This document shows positions 38,201-46,233 of a stretch of DNA of 64,000 nt, in pieces. Position 1 is the stretch's first letter. Every line of letters starts with the position of its first letter. Position numbers and translations under genes: made by a program. The notes under the pieces were generated by a model. That model was given only the letters and a program-made list of their open reading frames with translations, had not been told where the DNA came from and did no database searches. The DNA is from Prosopocoilus inquinatus (taxonomy: Eukaryota > Arthropoda > Insecta > Coleoptera > Lucanidae), in NCBI GenBank assembly GCA_036172665.1, contig CM069870.1, positions 66,898,212 through 66,962,211 of the forward strand, written 5' to 3'.

Positions 38201-38589
38201 CAGATTTTAGGACTTCCACGGGGCTGCAGTGTTTCACTGAGACGAGCATGGATCCCCTGCGTCGCTGTTTCGATTCAATCGGGGCAAACAAAATCGTGGA
38301 TGGGGAAGTTATATTGAAGGAGTCGACACTGTGCAAGTAAGAAATTTGTTTATTGTCGTGTTATAAATGAAGAGTTTTTTTTCTTTTCTTTTTTAGAGCT
38401 TTGCAAAGTGCGGATGAATGCGTGACACCCCACTTGCAAGCGAACTGCCCCGGGGACAACACATTTAGAGACTTGGTGCACGGTTCGCTTGAAGCTTTGC
38501 AAGCACCTTGCTCAGCCTCCTCGATATTCTTAAGCAACGCTTTGTTGTCTGCGTTAATTTTGTTTTACTTCAGAAAATTATGGTATTAA
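1234..38589 (+). CDS. Gene A, long isoform: two-repeat DUF1397 protein, 491 aa (predicted)
   Basis: Exons 1-4 as in the short form (1234-1270, 21534-21682, 21751-22027, 25745-25892), exon 5 shortened to 25956-26113, then 37593-37750, 37926-38148, 38204-38336 and 38397-38589; 1476 nt. The donor inside exon 5 (C then gtaagt at 26114) is phase 1 and matches the phase-1 acceptor of exon 6. Gene C has the same nine-exon layout and a 489-residue product, so this joining is well supported by homology though not by transcripts. The first repeat is residues about 40-256 and the second about 257-470. The C-terminus is a hydrophobic segment ending FYFRKLWY, which could be a GPI signal or a single transmembrane helix with a very short basic tail. 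The intron between exons 5 and 6 would be 11.5 kb. Confidence 0.68.
2265..2465. mobile_element. hAT-type MITE, 201 bp, with 8-bp target duplication
   Basis: The ends are inverted: CAGTGGCGGCTCGT on the left and ACGAGTCGCCACTG on the right. Both sides are flanked by a perfect 8-base direct repeat TCGTAAGC (2257-2264 and 2466-2473). An 8-bp duplication is the hallmark of the hAT superfamily. There is no coding capacity, so it is non-autonomous. Confidence 0.82.
3251..3378. mobile_element. Palindromic MITE, about 128 bp
   Basis: The left arm starts GGTTCGGTCTTTTCATCTCT and continues to GATTAATTCC. The right arm is its near reverse complement, ending AGAGATGAAAATACCGACC. The whole unit folds into a hairpin with a short loop. 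The superfamily is not determined. Confidence 0.65.
7341..7452. mobile_element. Tc1/mariner-type MITE, 112 bp, TA-flanked
   Basis: The terminal inverted repeats are CAGTCGCGGTCA and TGATTGCGACTG, with TA on both sides. It belongs to the same family as the element at 8861-8977. Confidence 0.72.
8861..8977. mobile_element. Tc1/mariner-type MITE, 117 bp, TA-flanked
   Basis: The inverted ends are CAGTCGCGATCA and TTGATCGCGACTG, between TA dinucleotides at 8859-8860 and 8978-8979. The internal part is short and non-coding. It is a second family member with 7341-7452. Confidence 0.76.
9585..10406. mobile_element. Non-autonomous DNA transposon, about 820 bp, TA-flanked
   Basis: The ends CAGGGTATTCCACTTAAG and CTTAGGTGAAACACCCTG are inverted repeats. 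Similarity between the two sides continues inward for roughly 150 bases or more, through a CATGTAGAGCAT / ATGCTCCACATG pair. TA flanks both ends. No transposase is visible inside. Confidence 0.72.
11870..12285. mobile_element. Non-autonomous DNA transposon, about 416 bp, TA-flanked
   Basis: The left end CAGGCTGATTTATTAGTTCA is the inverse of the right end TGAGCTAAAAAATCACCCTG, with TA on both sides. The interior is non-coding. Confidence 0.66.
12398..14142 (+). mobile_element. Mariner-superfamily transposon, 1745 bp, near full length but decayed
   Basis: The terminal inverted repeats start CACGGTGGCCAGAAAAATGC and end GCATTTTTCTGGCCACCGTG, extending over about 30 bases. TA target duplications lie at 12396-12397 and 14143-14144. 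It carries one transposase frame with two internal stop codons (separate entry). It sits inside gene A intron 1 in the same orientation as the gene. Confidence 0.9.
12823..13878 (+). pseudogene. Broken mariner-superfamily transposase (DD41D spacing)
   Basis: The frame starts at 12823 and runs 351 codons to a stop at 13876-13878, interrupted in frame by TAG at 13390-13392 and again at 13546-13548; no frameshift was seen. The N-terminus (FTFGEYADMYMVFGF, then a helix-turn-helix region with ETGSF) is the DUF4817-type DNA-binding domain found in insect elements. A GRPR motif follows at residues 64-67. Catalytic positions are WSDEC (Asp158), MHDGAPAH (Asp245) and SPDINPLD (Asp287). Counting residues gives 41 between the second and third Asp, so DD41D rather than the usual DD34D. 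All three Asp are retained, but the two stops make the protein non-functional as written. Confidence 0.87.
14143..21533. other. Second part of gene A intron 1: low-complexity, strand-biased repeats
   Basis: No gene is supported. From about 15,000 the sequence is dominated by A/G-rich stretches (15,100-16,500 and 17,640-18,330) and by C/T-rich stretches (16,900-17,580 and 19,480-21,150). Within these a motif close to ACAAAAGACGATCG recurs in both orientations. Long open stretches here (for example 16885-17253 and 20151-20414) encode only Phe/Leu/Ser or Lys/Arg-rich strings, as expected from T-rich or A-rich DNA. Confidence 0.6.
18334..18569. mobile_element. Two adjacent members of a hairpin MITE family
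   Basis: 18444-18569 is an inverted repeat opening GGGCCGTTTTCATAATCAGA and closing TCTGATTATGAAAATGGGCC. 18334-18438 is a more diverged neighbour with the same ends. A half copy lies near 17588, and a relative at about 63757-63896 has similar ends (GATTATGAAACCGGCC). Confidence 0.66.
21534..22027 (+). CDS. Gene A exons 2 and 3
   Basis: Exon 2 is 21534-21682 (149 nt, the same length as gene C exon 2) and exon 3 is 21751-22027, separated by a 68-nt intron with gtgagc and ttgcag borders. They encode residues 13-155, the N-terminal half of the DUF1397 repeat. The conserved cysteines sit in DKCVKAGGEKAF, MTCFQN, KYCKRK, LSCFNN, EKCLLEGEK and FACYKDGD. Neither exon has a second copy downstream in this locus; the only relatives are in gene C. 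They are therefore the constant part for every cassette. Confidence 0.86.
22028..25744. other. Gene A intron 3 (3.7 kb)
   Basis: Non-coding. It contains fragments of dispersed repeats: a block at 23262-23380 recurs at 36767-36880, and short CAGTGTTG motifs occur at several places. Transposon-like ends (CACCCCGTATA near 24720, ATACAGGGTGG near 25288) are present, but no complete element could be bounded. No additional exon is supported. Confidence 0.5.
25745..26202 (+). CDS. Cassette 4a/5a: gene A exons 4 and 5
   Basis: Exon 4 is 25745-25892 (148 nt) and exon 5 begins at 25956. Read to the stop, exon 5 ends at 26202 with the GPI-type tail. Cut at the internal gtaagt donor it ends at 26113 (158 nt). 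Exon 4 plus the short exon 5 is 306 nt with phase 1 at both ends, a symmetric module. Three further copies of this module lie downstream (40812, 41474, 48984). Confidence 0.84.
26203..29061. other. 3' region of the short isoform and start of intron 5
   Basis: Probable 3' untranslated sequence of the short form. Candidate poly(A) signals are ATTAAA at 26615-26620 and AATAAA at 26839-26844. A tandem duplication follows at 26862-27189. No gene is recognised in the remainder, which is AT-rich with T runs. Confidence 0.45.
26862..27189. repeat. Tandem duplication, unit about 165 bp, two copies
   Basis: 26862-27026 and 27027-27189 are closely similar throughout. Each begins aaaattctttcacagacaac and contains AGCAACAAAATTTAAGGCCA. 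Differences are scattered single bases, so the duplication is fairly recent. Confidence 0.82.
29062..29167. mobile_element. Small hairpin element, about 106 bp
   Basis: The left end ATGGATAGTTAAAAGAGAACG and the right end CGTTCTCTTTTAATTGTCCAT are inverted copies of one another. This is a MITE-like unit. Confidence 0.55.
30290..32200. repeat. A/G-rich degenerate repeat array
   Basis: On the plus strand this is almost entirely A with G. It is built from imperfect repeats that include caaacgacgatcgtaat, acaaggtgcaaatttc, aaatgaaatctacaaat and cctaattgaaatg, recurring every few hundred bases (for example near 31,020, 31,310, 31,570 and 32,140). Confidence 0.6.
32230..32383. mobile_element. Hairpin MITE, about 154 bp
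   Basis: The inverted ends are TTCAGAGCACTATCTCTTGA and TCAAGAGATGGCGCTCTGAA. The core CAGAGCGCCATCTCT also appears inside the tandem repeat at 32586-32855. Confidence 0.65.
32586..32855. repeat. Tandem duplication, unit about 133 bp, two copies
   Basis: Copies begin at 32586 and 32719 (gctattttaat). Both contain AAAGTACGATTGC, TTCAGAGCGCCATCTCT and TTCATCGCGGACGG in the same order. Confidence 0.75.
33681..33803. mobile_element. Hairpin MITE, about 123 bp
   Basis: The left arm TACTATGATGCTCAACTTAA and the right arm TTAAGTTGAGCATCGTAGTA are inverted copies, with similarity extending inward to TGATA/TATCA. Confidence 0.72.
34841..36000. repeat. Tandem duplication, unit about 568 bp
   Basis: The second copy starts at about 35409 (TGCTGCTTCTCAGGTACACT in both). 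Shared landmarks are GGCTGACGTGGG, CATCGAGAGCTGT and AACGCAATCGATTTTAT, then an A-rich tail with acaaaagacaatcg. A partial third copy of the A-rich tail extends to about 36,260. Confidence 0.75.
36919..37063. mobile_element. Hairpin MITE, about 145 bp
   Basis: The ends AACACTTTAGAACGAG and CTCGTTCTAAAGTGTT are perfect inverse copies. Similarity continues inward through AAATATAATTTTTA / TAAAAATTATATTT. Confidence 0.72.
37593..38589 (+). CDS. Block B1: exons 6-9, second DUF1397 repeat
   Basis: Exons 37593-37750, 37926-38148, 38204-38336 and 38397-38589, with introns of 175, 55 and 60 nt. The block is open throughout and has no start codon or signal peptide of its own, because it begins with a phase-1 acceptor. 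It encodes YIRDKRQ, KCDRNS, SLYNFVGC, EKFIVDLKQCLTDKEDFF, NFLCEDKGRRL, LQCFTE, PLRRCFDSI and a C-terminal SADEC...APC block. A hydrophobic anchor ending FYFRKLWY follows. The pattern repeats that of exons 2-5, with the same intron phases. Whether it is reached from exon 5a, or directly from exon 1 (also phase 1), is not decided by the sequence. Confidence 0.85.
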
Positions 38590-40050
38590 AGTAGGTAGCA
38601 CTGCTAATAAGTTCCTCGTATAGTCATTTCAAATACCGTTGTAGATACTGTAAACCTAAAAGGAGCACCCTCCCCTCCCCCCATTAGGAACGTAAGTGAA
38701 TTGATTTCCTCTCTTCTCATCCAAAGATATTAATTCGATGATACGTTTACTTAGGTTCCTATTGAAGATTTGTAAACATGAAGCTTTACGATGTCTTTTC
38801 ATGTTTCTTCCTAATCGAAGACTTAAATTAAAAAAACGGGTCGTATACATACCATAATGTATGCAACAATCTACTCCGTATTAAATGCAACAAGATGAGA
38901 TAAATGGTTGCCTTGAGGATTATAAACAAAAATAAAATTAATTAAAGAAAAAATAACAAATTGTATTGCTACAACATACATATTTATGGAATTATTAAAA
39001 TTGGTAGAAATTTCTATTTTATTATAGTGTATGTTACATAAATATAAATTTGGCAGCGGCATTAATGTGTAGAATTAGCCTGGATAGCTTTAAAAAAAAA
39101 CACGTGCAAGGCAGAGTCGTATTAATAAAAAAGACAGACTCGTGGATTAATTTTTTTATTAACTTTACGAATTCACTTTTAAATACGATTTTAAAATATT
39201 TGGTGTACATATTTAAATTAATTATAATCAAAACTTCAAGGCCAAATATTTGTTTAGGCGTATTAGATGTAACTGTGTATAAGTGGCTCTAATTGTGTTC
39301 TCAAATTTATGGCTCAAATTGCATTGCGTCCAATTTCATTTCATAAAAATTTACAGGAGGTACAGGCCCTGTTAAATGTGGGATGTAATCGATTTTTGAA
39401 GAATTTTTTTTTAATTTAATTTTAATTATGTATATAACATGTTTCTGAGGCGAGTTATTCAGTATTTTACTTGTTACTTTGGAGTTTTCCATTTAAGAAC
39501 TTGTTTTTACTTTTACTGTTTCTCTTGATAATGTTATTGTAGTTTCATAAAGTATAAAATAACCCCAGCAATTCAGTTGTTAAAGTCACACACAAACTAA
39601 AAGAAAATGCCTTAAAATCAACTGAACTTTTTACATACACTTGCACCGTATAATAAACAGTTCACTCTCAACTTTCATAATGTCTCATACCTCACTTGAA
39701 TTAGTTTTTCGAATGTGGTTTATTGTTTATTTTCACTGATGTGTATAGCTGAAGATAAGTTGGTTGTATAAAATTAATCTGTGGTTATGTGAAAAGAAGC
39801 CAAGAGAGAGAGAGAGAGAGAGAGAGATGTCTAGCATAAGATGACGACACTCTTTTTTTTATCATCGAATTGATTACCAGCACTGATGATCTGATATTGT
39901 TTATGATGATGATGGTTTCGTCTCTTGGATTCATTTGTTTAATAACGTGGAAGCGCAAATACTTAATATGTTCATACATAATGTATATTTTGTTGTGTAA
40001 TTTTATTATTGAATGTTTTACACATGTCTGTATATTAAATAAATAAATGT
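38590..40050 (+). other. Probable 3' UTR of B1, part of a segmental duplication
   Basis: There is no coding feature. AATAAA occurs at 40038-40043 in a context (gtctgtatattaaataaata) that is conserved after B2 (46075-46080) and B3 (56257-56262). This suggests a long 3' UTR or at least a shared end. An (AG)n microsatellite lies at about 39803-39827. The stretch is nearly identical to 54824-56270. Confidence 0.5.
39803..39827. repeat. (AG)n microsatellite
   Basis: About 12 AG units. The corresponding place in the copy at about 56,040 has only three to four units, so the repeat expanded or contracted after duplication. Confidence 0.9.
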
Positions 40051-40811
40051 ATACAGTATTTGTTACGAAATCTTGCTTTTCTTGTTTTAGATATTTCAAT
40101 ACTAATTAAATTTCACCTGTCAGTATTTTTTTATTTTAGATAAAAAAATAAAAGAAAGGAAGTTTTTAAAAGCGTAGCTGGCAAAGAAATATAACTGTTG
40201 ACGTAGGTGTGGACGTTTCGGTTTTTAAAAAACACGTAAGCTATAGCTTATAGCATTTTCCACTGGCTGCACCAGTGTGTACTGAGTGTATCTCGTTTTA
40301 TTACATAAAGCTGACCCGAGATGGAAATACGCACGTCATGTACATACACTCCTTCGTCTGAATTGGTTACTCTATAAACGTAGGATTTAAATAGGAAAGA
40401 GTGGTTCGTCCTGGATCGGCCCTAACTAAAATCAATGCAAACCGAACGAAGTCTAGGAAACTATCCTCATTTAATTTTTCGCTTTTGGTAGAGCGAACGT
40501 GACGTTGCGTCGGTTGCAGTCAGTTTCAGCCCGACCAACTCTCCTAGGAAACCCCAGCTTTAGCATGGGCATGTGGGCTCGTCTTTGTTTCCAATTTTTT
40601 GTTTCTAAGCCTGCTTTATTCACATAAAATTATAAACAAATACATTTTTGACGTCCGAGTTTTCGCGAAGTTGAAAATTAAAAAAAACTTTATTGATTTT
40701 AGAAACTGCTACGACCACTTATGACTATGAATCAGTCTAATGCTATTACGATAGGCGACACTTATCACGGGTCGGTACAGTTTTTAATCTTCGTAAAATT
40801 AATGGTTTCAG
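40051..40811. other. Intergenic DNA between B1 and cassette 4b/5b
   Basis: It holds a partial copy of the hairpin repeat with ttttccactggctgcacc near 40,255. From about 40,600 on it is the start of a block nearly identical to 48,770 onward. No gene is seen apart from an open stretch running into the exon at 40812. Confidence 0.45.
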
Positions 40812-41368
40812 TTTTCATTGCGGAAGGTGGTCAAAAATGCCTGACCGATAAACGAGAGGGCCTCCGGGATTGCTTCAACAAATCGATGAAGAACATAATT
40901 CCCAATGATTTCTCGCTGGAGAATCTTCCTCTCTTGAAGATCGGTGAAACTGAATGCAAGTAAGTCAAACGATATGATTTAGTTTGAGAGGTGGGTTATC
41001 AGCTTCTCTTTGATCGATTCTGTTACATATCTTTAAATTAGTATGTAATAATTTATTAAACGCTCATGTTTATTATTTGACAATTGCAATTATTATATTG
41101 TTTTCATGGCCTACCTTGACTAATCGTATTACAACACGATTAAATAAAAATTATTAACGCCAATGTTCCAATTTCCAGGGGGTGTGCGACTTTACAACAT
41201 TGCTTAGTGAAAGAGCTGGAAACGTGCAAGGACAAGACCACTGCGAATCTAATGGAAACTCTCTTCAAGTTCATCCGCAACACCCTGGCGTGTTCGATTG
41301 AGCAGCAAGCCCTTGCAGTCGGTGATGGTGGCCCTCGTAAGTTTTGTAATAAAAGTAAGCGCTGGTAA
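40812..41368 (+). CDS. Cassette 4b/5b: copy of gene A exons 4-5, splice donor kept, anchor tail lost
   Basis: The exon 4 copy is 40812-40959 (148 nt, cag acceptor, gtaagt donor). The exon 5 copy is 41179-41336 (158 nt) up to a gtaagt donor, or to a stop at 41366-41368 if read through. The exons are open and encode FIAEGGQKCL, KSMKNIIPNDFSLENL and KELETCKDKT. The usual LPC becomes LAC, with the cysteine kept. If read past the donor, the tail is a short charged string (KFCNKSKRW) with no hydrophobic end. No exons 1-3 lie near it, so it is either an alternative exon pair of gene A or a fragment. 49 codons precede its 220-nt intron. Confidence 0.62.
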
Positions 41369-41473
41369 CAGTATGAAAATTAAGAAACGTCATAGATTTT
41401 AGCAGCTACCACGATTTTGAATTGGTTTATTTCTGTTACGATTTTTCATTTTCAGTACAACTAATTGTTTCAG

Positions 41474-41921
41474 CATTTATTGCGGAAAGTGGACAAGAAT
41501 GTTTAACCGATAAACGGGAGGTCCTGCAAGATTGCTTCTACAAATCGATGAAGAACATAATTCCCAATGATTTCTCGCCTGTAAATCTCCCCCCTCTCTT
41601 GAAGATCCGTGAAAGCGAATGCAAGTAAGTTAAACGATTTAATTGAGTTTTAGAGGTGGATCTTATAATTTCTCTTTGGTCATTACCAGGGAGTTTACGA
41701 CTTTACAACGTTGCTTGGCGAAAGAGCTGGAAACATGCCAGGACAACATCCCTGCGAATTTAACGGATACCCTCTTCCTGTTCATCCGCAAAACCCTGCC
41801 ATGTTCGACTGAGCGGCATGTCCTTATCGCAGCTGGTGATAGTGGCCCTCATAAGTTTGGTAGTGACAGAGGTAACGGGTTTGTGGTCTTGTCCATTGCT
41901 TTGATGACAATCTACGTGTAA
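41474..41921 (+). CDS. Cassette 4c/5c: copy of gene A exons 4-5, anchor tail kept, splice donor lost
   Basis: The exon 4 copy is 41474-41624 (151 nt, one codon longer) and the exon 5 copy is 41690-41921. It encodes FIAESGQECLTDKR, KELETCQDN and RKTLPCSTER, then a tail with GNGFVVLSIALMTIYV and an immediate stop, like gene A. At the position of the internal donor the sequence reads CTCATAAGT rather than CTCGTAAGT, so the GT is gone and only the anchored ending is available there. A weak gtaacg eight codons later is also phase 1. It lies just downstream of 4b/5b. Confidence 0.64.
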
Positions 41922-42933
41922 AATAGAGATGATAATTTTTTTTTCAAAATCGATTAATCGATTGTTTGATTAATAAGATTGTCATAATCGCAACATGATT
42001 ATAATAGAAAAAATAAACCGATTAATTAGGTAAACAATTAACTGCATTTAATCAGATAAACGCAAACAATAAAGTATAATAGTAATAAATATTATAAAAA
42101 TGGAGAACAGGACTGGAGCTCGCTCAGGAACTGAAAGGAGCGCGCTCTGGGTAATATTCTTTCTCTCTCATGAAAGAAATTTTGGGCATTTTGCTGTGAT
42201 TTTGCTTTCCATTTTAAACGCCCAAAATGCTCTCGCCATACAGTTTCTGAACACGCCTCTGTACTAAAAATAAAGTGACCTTTTCACATTTCGAAAAGTG
42301 AAAAATAAATTGATAAATTTTAGGGTATTAACGTTACATCCTAATTTAGAACTAAGATATAAGAGGACCTTTTTTGTGCTACAAAATCTAAAAAACATTT
42401 CCTTCACAAATTTTTAATGAAATATCTAAAAATAAAAAAATAGGCATAATAATATACTGAAAGCTACCCCTACAAAATTACCCTTTAAAAAGGGTAGAGG
42501 ATCGTATATTTGTTTGTTTAAACATTAATTTAGTGAATTAAAGGATTCTATTGTCAAAAATAAAAATTTTCCCCCATCTTTCATGGCTTACAATTTCCCT
42601 AGCTATTTTTCATTTTTGAAAAAGTTTATAAAAAGGTGACCTTATTTTTGTTGCTCTATTCACCCTGAAACTATCAGGACACGTTTCTGAAACATGGTGT
42701 ATATTGGAAAAAATACGTTGGTACAAGAAAGTGTCCGGAAAATCCATAAACCAACAGTTTATTATTGTTTTACTTTTTAGTACATTAATAGCGTTTTCCA
42801 CTGGCTGCATCAGAGCGCACTGAGTGATCTCCATCTCGGTTCAGCTTTATGTAATAAAACGAGATAGAGATACACTCACGCTTGCAATTTAATTAACAAT
42901 GATCTATCCAATTTTAATTATGCTGATGGTGTA
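41922..42933. other. AT-rich non-coding DNA after cassette 4c/5c
   Basis: No gene. It contains a truncated copy (about 42,787-42,880) of the 123-bp hairpin repeat that is complete at 44724-44846. Confidence 0.5.
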
Positions 42934-43759
42934 CAGTGTGTCCACGGATTGGGTTCACAATAGGAAAAACGTTTTTATTTTTTTATAAAAGTTTTTGCTT
43001 GTCGTAACCCCCCCCCCCCCCAAATTCATAGATTATGGTAATTTCTGGTTGATAACCGCGGAAAATTGAAAATTCTGTTTTGACTTTTCTAAAATATCGC
43101 AAAATTTAAAGTTCTCTTAGTAAAATCACGTCAACTGGTACTGCTTCTTGTCATGAATTAAAATGTTTGTCCTTTGTCCTGAATTTTAATTAAAAGAAAA
43201 TTCTGCCTTTTTAAATCGTTTGGAATAAATATTTAATTCATAGATAATTTTAATCGTCGATTCCTCATTGTTCAGGCAAGCGAAGGGCTGTGGAAGTCTT
43301 TAGCAAAATAGTAGCTTCAGCCTCAAGATAAACTTCACTCTCAATACTGGTCTTTTTCATCAAATTTTTTAAATAATTTCTTCAGTTACCCGCACACAAG
43401 ATTCTTTAAACATCTCATTTGGGATTCTACGCCAAACAGTTCGAAATTCTATAAGATTCAAATAAGTAAATACACACTAGAATTAACGTTCTTGCTTGAA
43501 TAGTTTTTTCACATAAATTAGTAACATTAACTGACCAGACCGGCTAACATAATTTTGTTTAAAATTTTTTGAACTTTGCCATATCTTATGAAAATTGATA
43601 TACAATGTTCTATTTTTCTCAGCTATCAAAAGGAATTCATCATTTTTAATAACATTTCTGGAAGTTTTAGGACAAGCAAAAACTTTTATAAACAATGTTT
43701 TTTTTTTTGTTGAAAACTTTTTCTTATTGTTAACTCACCCAATCGGTGGACACAGTGTG
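42934..43759. mobile_element. Non-autonomous DNA transposon, about 826 bp
   Basis: The left end CAGTGTGTCCACGGATTGGG is inverted at the right end (CCCAATCGGTGGACACAGTG). Similarity runs inward to AAAGTTTTTGCTTGTC / GACAAGCAAAAACTTT, about 70-90 bases. The exact termini differ by two bases. A homopolymer of 12 C lies near 43,010. No transposase is seen. Confidence 0.66.
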
Positions 43760-43767
43760 TAAGGTCC

Positions 43768-44096
43768 TTGCGTCGAGTAGTACAAAATTCTTGGTTGAGG
43801 CTTATTTTTGGTTTACTAAGCAGACAAAGAATTACACATAAGCTAATAGAAGCGAACTGGCTTAATACGAAAGATAGGAGAACTCTACATTCAGATTGTT
43901 TGTTTCACAAAATTATTCGGAATGGCTATCCTAGGTACCTGTATAACAAAATATCTTTCAGAACTGACGTTCACCATTTAAATATTAGAAAAAAGAAGGG
44001 CTTTTAACTCTACCACTGCACAAAACAACTTTATTCGAAAGTCTTTCAGTTACAACGTTGCGTCTATCTGTAATTCATTATTACCACCAACTGAGT
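43768..44096 (+). pseudogene. Truncated non-LTR retrotransposon (LINE), C-terminus of the reverse-transcriptase ORF
   Basis: The plus-strand frame from 43768 reads VVQNSWLRLIFGL, HKLIEANWLNTKDRRTLH, CLFHKII and PRYLYNKISFRTDVH. This is the pattern typical of the extreme C-terminus of insect LINE ORF2 proteins. After a stop near 44006 the pattern resumes in another frame (NNFIRKSFSYN, ending LPPTE), so there is a frameshift. Only this 3' end is present. The clade (CR1-, Jockey- or RTE-like) is not determined. Confidence 0.6.
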
Positions 44097-44518
44097 GATT
44101 TCAGAGAAGAACCAATATTTTTCTTTCTTGCTTATTATTATAACTCTTGTTTACTGTATTTGTATATTGTATTTGTTCGTAGTGAATAGTTTGATATTGA
44201 GAAATGCGCCACATAGTTTTTTTCTGTTTGTCTTGAGTGGGTAAAATTTTGTAAAATGTGACCATTATGAAAATGCAGACATTCTTTACAATTTGCAATC
44301 GATGATTAAAAAATGTCTGTCGTTCAGTAAAAAAAAAAGTAAATAAAGAGTTGTTATAAAAAACTGAAAAGAATTTGAGGTTTAATTTCTTTTGCTTAAT
44401 TTTTGCACAAATTAAAATCCATAAACGAAGTGAATCCAAAAGTAGAACTTCTGCTGGATGAATTGGTTGGAGATCATTTTTGAAGAATACCCCATTTTCA
44501 TACGTATTTTGTTTTCAG

Positions 44519-45656
44519 AACGATACTTATCAAGCTACATCAGAGACAAAAGGCAACTAAACTTAGTAGACGAAAAACTAAACGCAAATGAAGACTCCCT
44601 AATTTCTTTAACGCAGGAACTACAGACGAAATGCGACAGGAATTCCCTCATCCCGGGAGCATTTCAAGTTGCAAATGTAAGTTTTTGTAGCAGCAGGCGA
44701 CTCCAATTATAAGTTGCAAGTTACAGCGTTTTCCACTGGCTGCCCTAGTGCGCACTGAGTGTATTTTCATCTTGCTTCAGTTTTATGTAATAAAACGAGA
44801 TGGAGATACACTCAGTGCACACCGGTGCAGCCAGTGGAAAACGCTGTTATGGCTGTTAGTTTCGATTGCAGTGAATTTCCCGAGTAACTCATTGACAGCA
44901 GTTTCGGTTCTGTTTGCGGCCTCGTCGGCAAGGGAATAGCTCGGAAACCTCACTGACAATTTAAGCCGAATTGAGTACACATTTTGACAATTGTTATTGC
45001 AGAGTACCCTGTTCGATATTGTGCATTGCATTAGGGTATCGTTAATGGGGACAGCTTACACTTGCGAATCGAAAAAGGTTATCGTAGAAAACTACCTCGA
45101 CAAGTTCCTAGCCGACCTTAAACATTGTTTAATTAAAAAGGAAGAATTTTTCATTCAGTTCTTGCGGGATGCGGTCCATTCTGCCTTGAATTATCTATGC
45201 GAGGAAAAGGGTTGGAGGTTTAGTCGTTAGTCAGCTTCACACAAAATGAAACAACCGCTTACTTAAACATGCCAAAATAGATTTTAGGTCTTCCACGGGG
45301 ATACAGTGCTTCGATAATACACGCATGAATCCTCTACGTGAATGTTTTAAATCAATCGAGAAAACCAAAGTCGAGAACGGGGAAGTTATCTTGGAGAAGT
45401 CAAACGTGTGCAAGTAAGTAATTTGTTTTTCGTTGTGTTGTAAACGCAAAGTTTTCTGTTTAGAAGTTTGCAAACTACGGATGACTGCATGACTAAGTTC
45501 ATGAAAGACAGTTGCTCTGATAGTAAAAGTCTTAGAGATGTGTTGCACGGTTCACTTCAAGCATTGCGATCACCTTGCTCAGGCTCCTCGATATTTTTAA
45601 GCAATGCTTTGCTGTTTGCATTAATATTATTTTACTTCAGAAAATTATGGTATTAA
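44519..45656 (+). CDS. Block B2: intact copy of exons 6-9
   Basis: Exons 44519-44676 (158 nt), 45003-45225 (223), 45281-45413 (133) and 45464-45656 (193): the same four lengths as B1. All are open, with the cysteines kept (KCDRNS, KHCLIKKEEFF, YLCEEKGW, IQCFDN, PLRECFKSI, DDCMTK, RSPCSG). The anchor ends FYFRKLWY. The donor after the second exon is gttagt instead of gtaagt. The first intron has grown to 326 nt by insertion of a 123-bp hairpin element (44724-44846). There is no signal-peptide exon of its own. Nearest upstream partners are cassettes 4b/5b and 4c/5c. It is either a distal alternative 3' end of gene A or a still-open duplicate fragment. Confidence 0.66.
44724..44846. mobile_element. 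Palindromic MITE, 123 bp, in the first intron of B2
   Basis: The left arm is CAGCGTTTTCCACTGGCTGC and the right arm GCAGCCAGTGGAAAACGCTG, almost perfectly inverted. A loop region with CTCGTTTTATT/AATAAAACGAG lies in between. The same 123-bp length is found at 60294-60416 in gene C, and partial copies lie near 40,255 and 42,787. Confidence 0.82.
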
Positions 45657-46233
45657 AATAGGTAGCGTTGTTTAATAGATTCCTAGATACTGTAAATCTA
45701 AAAGGAGTATCACCGTTAGGAACGTAGGTGAATTGATTTCCTCTCTTCATCTGAAGATATTAATTCGAGGACGTGTTTTAGTTTATTGTTTTTGTTCACA
45801 TAGCTGAAGATAAGTTTGTTTAAAATTAAACTGTGGTTGTGTCAACAAAAGCCCAGAGAGAGATGAATAGCATAAGAAATCGAAACTCTTATATATCATC
45901 GAATTGATAAAAACCACCGATGATCTGATATTATTTATGATGATGCTGACGATTTCGTCTTTTGGATTCATTTTTTTAATAACATGGAAGCGCAAATACT
46001 TAATATGCTCATACATAATGTATATTTTGTTGTGTAATTTTATTGTTGAATATTTCACACATATCTGTATATTAAATAAATAAATATATAGAGTATTTGT
46101 TATGAAATCTTGCTTTTCTTGTTTTAGATATTTCAATACTAATTAAATTTCAACTGTCAGTATTTAAAAGATAAAAGAAAGGGAGTTATTAATAGCGTAG
46201 CTGTCAAGGAAACAACTGTCGACGTATATGGTA
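45657..46233 (+). other. 3' flank of B2
   Basis: A shorter, diverged counterpart of the 3' flanks of B1 and B3, with an internal deletion of roughly 1 kb. It ends with the conserved poly(A)-signal context (AATAAA 46075-46080). Confidence 0.5.

Noticed and set aside
38871..39292. Overlapping small frames on both strands in the B1 3' flank, also present near 55,105-55,525
   Set aside because: Both copies show them only because the DNA is nearly identical. They contain no family pattern and lie in a probable 3' UTR.
39803..39827. AG repeat as a regulatory GAGA element
   Set aside because: Its length differs greatly between duplicated copies and it lies downstream of the gene, so a microsatellite is the simpler reading.
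40721..40811. Upstream extension MTMNQSNAITIGDTYHG... of cassette 4b as a separate start
   Set aside because: It runs through the acceptor cag at 40809-40811 and shares nothing with the family. It is most likely intronic sequence that happens to be open, and the corresponding stretch upstream of 48984 is not in the same frame.
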